Source of the DNA: Pseudomonas sp. Irchel 3H7
Lineage (GTDB): Bacteria > Pseudomonadota > Gammaproteobacteria > Pseudomonadales > Pseudomonadaceae
Length of the DNA stretch: 64,000 nucleotides
Direction: 5' to 3'
Assembly (NCBI RefSeq): GCF_900187605.1
Contig: NZ_FYEA01000006.1
Span: 62,001 to 126,000, forward strand
The position numbers and the translations under genes were made by a program. The notes under the pieces are model-generated. The model was not told the DNA's origin. It searched no databases and saw only the letters and a program-made list of their open reading frames with translations. Position 1 is the first letter of the stretch. Every line of letters begins with the position of its first letter. Positions 33,839 to 42,200 of this stretch are shown here, piece after piece.

Positions 33839-35587
33839 TCAAGAGACAGCCGGCTGACTGTGCGGAAACAACAAATCGACAAACCGCTCCGCCGTCGGCT
33901 GCGGCTCATGGTTGGCCAGCCCGGCGCGCTCGTTGGCCTCGATAAACACGTACTCGGGCTGATCCGCCGCCGGCACCATCAGATCGAGGCCGACCATCGG
34001 AATATCCAGCGCCCGTGCCGCCCGTACTGCCGCATCGACCAGCGTCGGGTGCAGAACAGCCGTGACATCTTCCAGCGTGCCGCCGGTGTGCAAATTCGCC
34101 GTACGCCGCACAAACAAATGCTCACCGGCCGGCAGAATGCTGCTGTAGTCATAACCCGCTGCATGCAAGGTGCGCTGGGTCTCGTGGTCCAGCGGGATCT
34201 TGCTCTCACCGCTGGTGGCCGCTTGCCGACGCCGACTCTGCGCCTCGATCAATGCGCCCACCGAATGCTGACCATCGCCAACCACTTCGGCAGGCTTGCG
34301 AATCGCCGCGGCCACCACTTCAAAGCCAATCACCAGAATCCGCAGATCAAGCCCTTCGTGGAAGCTTTCCAGCAGCACGCGGCTATCAAACTGCTTCGCC
34401 GATTCGATGGCTTGCTGCACCTCTTCGATGCTTTGCAAATCCACCGCCACGCCTTGACCTTGTTCTCCGTCGAGCGGCTTGACCACCACCCGTTGATGCT
34501 CGTCGAGGAAGGCCAGATTGTCGTCGGCATTGCCCGCCAATTGCTGCGAGGGCAGGTTCAACCCGGCGCCTTTGAGCACTTTGTGCGTCAGGCTTTTGTC
34601 CTGACACAGACTCATGCTGATCGCGCTGGTCAGGTCGCTCAGCGATTCACGGCAACGCACCCGGCGCCCGCCATGACTGAGGGTGAACAGGCCGGCATCG
34701 GCGTCGTCCACTTGCACATCAATACCGCGCCGATGCGCTTCTTCAACGATGATCCGCGCATACGGATTGAACTGCGCCTCCGGCCCGGGGCCGAGAAACA
34801 GCGGCTGATTGATGCCGTTCTTGCGCTTGATGGCGAAGGTCGACAGATTGCGAAAACCGAGCTTGGCGTAGAGGTTTTTCGCCTGACGGTTGTCGTGCAA
34901 CACCGACAGGTCGAGATAACTCAGGCCGCGACTCATGAAGTGTTCGATCAGATGCCGCACCAGCACTTCGCCGACACCCGGGCGCGAGCACTGCGGATCA
35001 ACCGCCAGGCACCACAGGCTGCTGCCGTTTTCCGGGTCGTTGAAGGCTTTTTGATGGTTCAGGCCCATGACGCTGCCGATCACCGCGCCGCTGTCTTCGT
35101 CCTCGGCCAACCAGTACACCGGGCCGCCCTGATGGTGCGGGGTCAGCCGCGTGGCATCGATCGGCAACATGCCGCGCGCCTGATACAACTGGTTGATCGC
35201 TTGCCAGTCCGCCTCACTCTGTGCACGGCGGATGCGAAAGCCGCGAAACACTCGGGTGGCCTGGCGGTAATCGCTGAACCAAAGGCGCAAGGTGTCCGAC
35301 GGGTCGAGAAACAGTTGCGTCGGTTCCAGGCCAAGAATCTGCTGCGGCGCGGCGACATACAAGGCAATGTCGCGCTCGCCGGGCTGCTCTTTCAGCAGTT
35401 CCTGCGCCAGTGATGCCGGGTCGGGAAACGTGTGGCCGATCAGCAACCGGCCCCAGCCGCAATGCAGCGCAATCGGCTCGGCGGCCAGCGTGCTGCCGTC
35501 TTCGGCCAGACGTGCCTGCAAGCGTTCATAGGATGGTGTCTGACCGCGTATCAGCCGTTGGTTGATGGCCGTGGCGTGGGGTTTCAT
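33839..35587 (-). CDS. N-acetylglutaminylglutamine synthetase (GNAT + ATP-grasp)
   Basis: 582 residues. The N-terminal half has a GNAT acetyltransferase domain (about 110-270; LAVDPQCSRPGVGEVLV, NRQAKNLYAKLGF). The C-terminal half is an ATP-grasp ligase (VVVKPLDGEQGQGVAV, then FIEANERAG metal loop). Together they acetylate glutamine and join a second glutamine to it. TTG 35590 and ATG 35587 lie directly after the preceding stop; ATG is preferred. Downstream partner of the amidotransferase that amidates the product to NAGGN, a compatible solute. Confidence 0.93.
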   Translation of the reverse strand: MKPHATAINQRLIRGQTPSYERLQARLAEDGSTLAAEPIALHCGWGRLLIGHTFPDPASLAQELLKEQPGERDIALYVAAPQQILGLEPTQLFLDPSDTLRLWFSDYRQATRVFRGFRIRRAQSEADWQAINQLYQARGMLPIDATRLTPHHQGGPVYWLAEDEDSGAVIGSVMGLNHQKAFNDPENGSSLWCLAVDPQCSRPGVGEVLVRHLIEHFMSRGLSYLDLSVLHDNRQAKNLYAKLGFRNLSTFAIKRKNGINQPLFLGPGPEAQFNPYARIIVEEAHRRGIDVQVDDADAGLFTLSHGGRRVRCRESLSDLTSAISMSLCQDKSLTHKVLKGAGLNLPSQQLAGNADDNLAFLDEHQRVVVKPLDGEQGQGVAVDLQSIEEVQQAIESAKQFDSRVLLESFHEGLDLRILVIGFEVVAAAIRKPAEVVGDGQHSVGALIEAQSRRRQAATSGESKIPLDHETQRTLHAAGYDYSSILPAGEHLFVRRTANLHTGGTLEDVTAVLHPTLVDAAVRAARALDIPMVGLDLMVPAADQPEYVFIEANERAGLANHEPQPTAERFVDLLFPHSQPAVS

Positions 35588-35590
35588 CAA

Positions 35591-37363
35591 TCAGATTCCT
35601 TGTTCACTGAGCCACAGGTTCAGGGCCGCCAGTTGCCACAGCTTCGAACCGCGTAACGGCGTCAGTTGGCCTTGCGGATCGGTCAGCAATTTGTCGAGCA
35701 TGGCCGGGTTGAACAGGCCGCGATCCTGACTCGGATCAAGCAGCAGTTCGCGCACCCAGTTCAGCGTATCGCCCTGCAAGTGCTTGAGGCCGGGCACCGG
35801 GAAGTAGCCTTTTTTGCGGTCGATCACTTCGCTCGGAATCACTCGGCGAGCAGCTTCTTTCAGCACTTGTTTACCGCCATCGGGCAGCTTGAATTGGCCC
35901 GGCACACGCGCCGAGAGTTCGACCAGTCGGTAGTCGAGAAACGGCGTACGCGCTTCCAGGCCCCAGGCCATGGTCATGTTGTCGACGCGTTTGACCGGAT
36001 CGTCGACCAGCATCACCGTGCTGTCCAGACGCAGGGCTTTGTCCACCGCCGCCTCGGCGCCGGGCTGGGCGAAATGCTCTTTGACGAAGTCACCGGCCGC
36101 GTCATGCGCAGTCAGCCACTGCGGTTGCACGGTGGCGGCGTAGTCGTCGTAGCTGCGGTCGAAAAACGCGTTGCGATAAGCCGCGTAAGGATCGGCAGCG
36201 CCGTCGACTTGCGGGTACCAGTGATAACCGGCGAACAATTCGTCTGCGCCCTGGCCGCTCTGCACAACCTTGCAGTGCTTGGCCACTTCACGCGACAGCA
36301 GATAGAACGCAATACAGTCGTGACTGACCATCGGTTCGCTCATCGCGCGGAACGCGGCGGGCAATTGCTCGATGATTTCTTTCTCGTCGATGCGCAACTG
36401 ATGGTGCTGCGTGCCGTAATGCTTGGCGATCAGATCGGAATACTGAAACTCGTCACCGCGTTCGCCGCCGGCATCCTGGAAACCGATGGAGAACGTCGAG
36501 AGGTTCTCGACGCCGACTTCACGCAACAGGCCGACGAGCATGCTCGAGTCGACACCGCCGGACAGCAGCACACCGACATCCACAGCGGCACGTTGACGAA
36601 TCGCCACCGCTTCGCGGGTGCTGTCGAGGACGCGGTCGACCCAGTCTTCCAGCGTCAGATTTTTTTCGTCGTCGTGTGGGCCGTAGGGCAGGGTCCACCA
36701 GGTTTTCTGCTCGGTGCTGCCGTCGGCTTCAACGCGCATCCAGGTCGCTGGCGGCAGCTTTTCGATGCCGGCCAGCAAGGTGCGCGGCGCCGGGACCACG
36801 GCATGGAAATTCAGATAGTGATTGAGCGCCACCGGATCGAGAATCGGGTTGATGTCGCCGCCCTTGAGCAACGCCGGCAAGGCCGATGCAAAACGCAGGC
36901 GCTGGCCGGTGCGCGACAGGTACAACGGCTTCACGCCGAGACGGTCGCGGGCGATGAACAGGCGTTTGGCGTCGCGTTCCCAAATGGCGAAGGCGAACAT
37001 CCCGTTGAGCTTGGGCAGCAGCGCTTCGCCCCAAGCGTGGTAGCCCTTGAGCAACACTTCGGTGTCGCCACCGGAATAGAACGCGTAACCCAGCGCTTCG
37101 AGTTCGGCGCGCAGCTCGGGGAAGTTGTAGATCGCACCGTTGAAGGCCAGGGAAAGGCCAAGTTGACTGTCGATCATCGGCTGCGCCGAGCCGTCCGACA
37201 GGTCCATGATTTTCAGGCGACGGTGGCCCAGGGCAATCGGCCCTTGGGCATGGAAGCCCCACGCGTCGGGGCCGCGAGGGGCCAGGTGATGGGTGATTCT
37301 CTCGATCGCTGCAAGGTCTGCAGGTTGTTGATCAAAGCGTAACTCGCCAGCTAATCCGCACAT
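35591..37363 (-). CDS. N-acetylglutaminylglutamine amidotransferase (AsnB-like)
   Basis: 590 residues, class II glutamine amidotransferase. Cys2 nucleophile (MCGLAGELRF), Ntn domain to about 190 (FNGAIYNFPELR), then the ATP-pyrophosphatase synthetase domain with LLSGGVDSSML. It uses glutamine nitrogen to convert the C-terminal carboxylate of the dipeptide to an amide, completing NAGGN. First gene of the three-gene osmolyte operon, expected to be induced by high salt. Its stop abuts the synthetase start. Confidence 0.93.
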   Translation of the reverse strand: MCGLAGELRFDQQPADLAAIERITHHLAPRGPDAWGFHAQGPIALGHRRLKIMDLSDGSAQPMIDSQLGLSLAFNGAIYNFPELRAELEALGYAFYSGGDTEVLLKGYHAWGEALLPKLNGMFAFAIWERDAKRLFIARDRLGVKPLYLSRTGQRLRFASALPALLKGGDINPILDPVALNHYLNFHAVVPAPRTLLAGIEKLPPATWMRVEADGSTEQKTWWTLPYGPHDDEKNLTLEDWVDRVLDSTREAVAIRQRAAVDVGVLLSGGVDSSMLVGLLREVGVENLSTFSIGFQDAGGERGDEFQYSDLIAKHYGTQHHQLRIDEKEIIEQLPAAFRAMSEPMVSHDCIAFYLLSREVAKHCKVVQSGQGADELFAGYHWYPQVDGAADPYAAYRNAFFDRSYDDYAATVQPQWLTAHDAAGDFVKEHFAQPGAEAAVDKALRLDSTVMLVDDPVKRVDNMTMAWGLEARTPFLDYRLVELSARVPGQFKLPDGGKQVLKEAARRVIPSEVIDRKKGYFPVPGLKHLQGDTLNWVRELLLDPSQDRGLFNPAMLDKLLTDPQGQLTPLRGSKLWQLAALNLWLSEQGI

Positions 37364-37472
37364 AAAGTCCTTACCGGTTTTTCCGTTGGGGAGGGGTCAA
37401 GCCGTACCTCGCCAGAAGAGCGGGTACTCAGAAACTGACCCGCCCCGGTAAGTGGAGTTTTAGAACGATAAG

Positions 37473-38957
37473 TTATAAGGCAACAGGTTCCAGCTTGTGC
37501 AGCAGAGTGCCCGGTTGTTCGCGCAAATGTTTCTGCACCTCGAACTGCCCGAAGTAGTCGTCCGCCATTTCGCTGTTTATGGGGGCACCGGGCTTCGCGG
37601 AGTCTGTTGCGGTCAGGCGTTTTTTCAGATCCACCAGTCGAGACAGCGCATCGTGTTTTTCGATGGCGGTCCAACGATCGAGGCTGGCGAAAACGAGGGC
37701 CAGCAATTCATCCGTGGCATAAATACGCAAGCGCCTGTTGAAGTCCTCGTTCGGGCTGTTGAGATGGGCTGCGCTTATAAGTGACGCCTGATTCTCCCGG
37801 CGATTGGCGTAGGCGGCCTCGTTGACATTGGCAACCGCCACCGCGAGTTCCCCGGCATCTGCTGTCAACTTATCGAGATGGCGATCGAAAAGATGTTTGT
37901 ACAGGCCTGTCTCCAGCGGGATGAACGCGATGTCTTCCAGGAACGAAAGGCTTTCCAGGTTCAATGTCCGGAAGTCACTTTGTTCGCGGTGGGTCAATTG
38001 CGAAATGAACAGTTCTTGCAGTTCTTTACTTGCAACGAAGTTGACGGCCAGGCGATACCTGCACTGGTCTTCACTGTCGTCCTGGTAAAAGCTGTCGCCA
38101 GCATCATTGGGAATGTAAACGTAGTAGCTGTCTTTCGTCGATTGATCGGTCTGGCGACAGGTTATCAATACGGCATCTGTCATGTATTTGCCAAATAGTT
38201 GTATCGAATACAGCTTGATTCTGGAGTTGTTGAACAGGTCACCATAAACAATGTCTTCGTTGCCTTTGGCGAGGTTCAACAGGGTGACAAGCCGAGAAAG
38301 AGGGAAGTTCGGTTTGCTGAAATATTTTCCGTAGGCGGCGAGCTTCATGTTTGTTTTATGCATTCGCAGGCTGATCAATTCGAGACTTGAGACTCTGAAC
38401 GTTCTGGATATGTGTTTCTTGTATTCGCCCCCGAGATCAAGCTGGCGACTCAATAGCGCAAACGCTTGTGCGGTTATCTGAGTAGGCGTTGAGCCGTCGG
38501 GCGCTTCTTCGTCGACTTTGGTTAAGATCTCGCTGTCGTCCGAGAAGTAACCGGCAGCCGCTTCCTGTTGCGTAAAATTCAGCATCGCTGCCTGCAACAA
38601 GGTGTAGGTGTGGGAGCCATCGTCCACGGCTGTCGCGGGTTTGAGCTTGATGCTGTCGTTGATACTGAATCGTCCTCCATACTGTTGCTGCAGCGCCTGT
38701 CGCAGCTTTCGCTTGCAGAGATCCTCCAGCGTTTCCAGTTTGCCCAGCAATTGATCAATGTAGTACTGGTAGGGCAGCGCCTCATCGAACAATGCACGGA
38801 ATCCGTCAAGTCTGACCGGGTCGGCTTTGAGCAATCCGTCACTGATGAATCGGGCAACGACGGTTGCCTTGTCCCGGTTGCCCATTACATTGAGCAGTTT
38901 TTTCAGCGTGGGTTCATGGGTCAAAACGCTTGCTTGTTGTTGCGTCTGGATAATCAT
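37473..38957 (-). CDS. Toxin-N-terminus-like protein, paralogue of the NEL effector
   Basis: 494 residues, no signal peptide. It resembles the first 430 residues of the divergent NEL protein at many positions: LLQAAMLNFTQQEAAAGYF against LLQAAMQNFSEDEAAE; SRQLDLGGEYKKHI against CRELDLGKRYQEHF; and the DKLTADAGELAVAVANVNE block against GKLQLDARKLAVPTADIDE. It ends just where the partner continues into hydrophobic helices, LRRs and ligase. The family corresponds in my memory to the dermonecrotic-toxin N-terminal (ToxA_N/DUF6543) group. It could be a short effector, a remnant or an antagonist. Weak ribosome site. Confidence 0.7.
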   Translation of the reverse strand: MIIQTQQQASVLTHEPTLKKLLNVMGNRDKATVVARFISDGLLKADPVRLDGFRALFDEALPYQYYIDQLLGKLETLEDLCKRKLRQALQQQYGGRFSINDSIKLKPATAVDDGSHTYTLLQAAMLNFTQQEAAAGYFSDDSEILTKVDEEAPDGSTPTQITAQAFALLSRQLDLGGEYKKHISRTFRVSSLELISLRMHKTNMKLAAYGKYFSKPNFPLSRLVTLLNLAKGNEDIVYGDLFNNSRIKLYSIQLFGKYMTDAVLITCRQTDQSTKDSYYVYIPNDAGDSFYQDDSEDQCRYRLAVNFVASKELQELFISQLTHREQSDFRTLNLESLSFLEDIAFIPLETGLYKHLFDRHLDKLTADAGELAVAVANVNEAAYANRRENQASLISAAHLNSPNEDFNRRLRIYATDELLALVFASLDRWTAIEKHDALSRLVDLKKRLTATDSAKPGAPINSEMADDYFGQFEVQKHLREQPGTLLHKLEPVAL

Positions 38958-39298
38958 GTTGGAAATCTCGTGTTGAAGAAGAGACTTGATCCTAGGCCGT
39001 CGAAACGAAAAAAAATAACGTGTTTATTTGATCGCTTGAGCCATGAAGTCAGCGGTATTTTGATTGAAATATATACATATCTATCGCCACGGAAAGGTCT
39101 GAGTGTGTGTGCGGTATTTGCAGGGGAGATGGCACTCGGGGCACCCTGAAGTTACCGGAAAAGTGGTGGTAGATATCTATGTTGTTGATGAGGGTTGCTG
39201 TGGTTTTATGCGTGCAGGAACATCAGGTCTTGGATTGTTAATTGTTCTTCGATTCCGATATGTTCAAACCTCCACTTCGCAATAAAGGACTATTGCCG
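38958..39298. promoter_or_regulatory. Divergent AT-rich control region of the NEL locus
   Basis: 341 bases between the two divergent paralogues, distinctly richer in A/T than the genes around it. No gene, palindrome, or hrp-box (GGAACC-N15/16-CCAC) was found. The downstream ribosome site AAAGGA lies at about 39284-39289. Confidence 0.5.
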
Positions 39299-42200
39299 AT
39301 GTCAACCAAAGCAAAGCTTTCACAAAAAACAATCCTCAGCACATTGCTCGATGCCACAGAGGATCTCGATACCGCCCAGACTCTGCAAGAAAGCCTACCG
39401 GCGCATTTATTGAAAGCGACGGTGGCCGCTTTGTCAGCCCTTGATCAGACAAGCCGTGATCTGCACCAGATTCAGGCGACCGTGGCGGCGGATCTGCTCG
39501 CATTGAAGCCCTTGCAGACGTTCTGCATCAGTGAACTGAGCGATGCCTTGAGTCGCAAATGGTCGGTGGTTTTTGATGTCGAGAAAGACTTTCTGAGTCT
39601 GCCGGGCGTTGATTGCGGTTGCCCTGCGACCTCTACCGACGAGAACGGTATTCAGACGTTCCCGCACGCTACAACGACGCTGTTGCAAGCGGCGATGCAG
39701 AACTTCAGCGAAGACGAAGCGGCTGAGAGCTTTCCGCAAGGCAGTTTTATTCGAGTGCACAGTGCCCCAGACGGTGTCACCGGGCTGACCCCGGCCACGT
39801 TTGCCGCTTTTTGCCGAGAGCTGGATTTGGGCAAGCGCTATCAGGAGCATTTCCAGCTGGTGTTCGGCTTGCGCGACAGCGATGACAAGGTGATCGCCAC
39901 CAGCACCATGACCGCTGATATCGCGAAAATGAAAAAGCTGCTGTTGCAATTCGACATGCACCAGGCCGCTCTTAAAAGCCATATCACCTTGTCTGGTCAG
40001 CAAATGCTGCAGAAGCTGATCGACTTCGATGGCGTGGTGTCGGCGCAAACACTGCTCTATGGCAACCGAACGCTGATCATGCAAGGCATTGAAATTTTCG
40101 ACAGTTGCGTCTGGGGTGTGGTGGTGTTTTCTGCCCGTTCGGTGGAGTTGTACCCCGATGAGTGGTGCCTGGTGTACATGGCGGGTGAGCCCGAGCGACC
40201 ACTGTACGAATACAGCAGTTTTACCGCGTTCAAGCAGTACCTGACGCAGCAGTTGAAGGTTAAAAGTTACAAGGATTATTTCGCCAACAGCATTGATGAA
40301 GACGACAAGGCCGATTTTTTCAAATCACTCGCTGACAGCGCGGATCTGGGCCACATCAAGCAATTGCCGATCGCCGTGCCACTCTTTGAGTTCATGCTGC
40401 AAAGCCATGTCGGCAAGCTTCAACTCGACGCGCGCAAACTGGCGGTGCCGACCGCTGATATCGATGAGGATGTCCGCCGGAAACGCTTGCTGGATTTTCT
40501 TCAGTTGGGTGTGACCGTTGCGTCCGTGGCGGGGTTCGTCGTGCCGCTGCTCGGGCAATTGATGATGGGCGTTGCAGTCGGGCAGTTGCTCAGTGAAGTT
40601 TACGAAGGGGTCGAGGATTGGCGCCGCGGTGATCATCAGAAAGCCCTGTCGCATCTGTTGAGCGTCGTGGAAAACATTGCGCTGACGGTTGCCTTTGCCG
40701 GGGGACAAAAAGCCTTGGGAGCGCTGGGTAAGAAACTGCTGCAGTCACACCCGGCGTTCTTCGGCGAATTCACCGCCATTATCAATCACGCTGGCCAGCC
40801 GCGCCTGTGGAAACCTGACCTTTCGCGCTATGAGCATTTCCTGCCGACGGGATTGACGGTCGCGCCGAGTTCCGAGGAGTTTTATCAGATCGGTGCGAAA
40901 ACCATGGCTCGCGTCGATCATCGGTTCTTCGCCGGACCTTATGATTCCGCCGCGAAAGTCTGGCGCCTGGAACATGCCGAACGCGCGCAAGCTTATGTGC
41001 CGGAGCTTGTCCGGCACGTCGAAGGTGGCTGGCGGCTGCCTGCTGAAGAACCGCAAGAGTGGGGCAGTTCCGCGTACACGCTCAAACGTATTGATCCGCA
41101 ATTGAGCGAGTTCGTGGATACCGACCTGGACATGATGCGGCGACTCAGCGACACCTCGCCAGAAACCTTGCATCAGGCCTTTACTGACAATCTGAGTTTG
41201 CCTGTGCGGCTGCGCGAAACCGTGGAGCGCGCGCGCGTCGTGCGTCAGCTGCGGCAATTGACCCGCGAACTGCAGAACGGCGAAACCCATTCCGGCCAGC
41301 CTGTTGAAGCGCAATTGCACGCCTTGCCGAAAATGTCCGGTTGGCCGACCGACCGCTACATTGAGGTGGCCGACGCAGAAGGCACAGTGACGGCGACCTA
41401 TCCGCAAACCAAAGTGCTCGACGAATCGCTGGCGGTGGTGGTCAGCGAAAAACAACTGGCGCAGGGCCAGTTGCTGCAATCCGTAGTCGATGGCCTGTAT
41501 CAGAAAGAGGTGGACACTTTGCTCGGCGGCAAAGTCGCGCAAAGTGTTGAAGAGTCGACGCTGGCAAAGAAACTCGGTGCGGTTTTGCAGGCGGATCATC
41601 GCGCGGCTTTCGAGCGTATGTATCAACGCTACGATAAAAGTGACGTCGATGATGTTCTGAAGCTGCGCCGTGTTTTTCCCGATATCCCGGCGCGTTATGC
41701 GAAAGCACTCATCGAGCGCGCGTCGAGTGTGCAGCGCCTGCATCTGCGTAAAACCGGTCGAGTACCGCTGCGGCTGGGGCAGGAGGTCAGCGATGGTATT
41801 GGCAAAGTGCGACTGGATCGCGCACTGGCGGGGTTTCATTGGCCGAGGCTCGCCAACGCCGACACCGACAGGCTGGCGATTCAGTTGTTACCTCGTCTGA
41901 GCGGCTGGGATTCCCGACTGCGTCTGGAACTGCGCGACAAAACGCTCAGCGGGCCGATTCTGCAAGCCGTTGGCGACACCTCGGCGCTCCCCGCCGATAG
42001 GTGCTCGCTGGTGAAGTCGGCCGAGGGGTATGAGGCTTTTGGCGGCGACGGCAAAACCTTGGGAAAAGTGGCATTCGGCCCTGACGCGCTGTACGAAGCC
42101 ATCCTCAAGGCCCTGCCGCGACGCCAGCGAACAGCCATTGGCTTTGCAGACCCGAAGCAGGCCAGCGCGGCAAAGCTGCGCAGCCAGTTGCTCAACGCTG

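Noticed and set aside
35666..37342. Long open frame antisense to the NAGGN amidotransferase
   Set aside because: Same GC-bias artefact; the AsnB-like protein explains the region completely, with Cys2 and SGGVDSS.
39103..39285. Short open frame in the NEL control region
   Set aside because: No ribosome site, AT-rich, overlaps the expected promoter; not conserved in appearance.
38958..39298. HrpL-type box controlling the NEL effector
   Set aside because: A GGAAC (39217-39221) and a CCAC (39272-39275) exist but are 50 bases apart instead of about 16.
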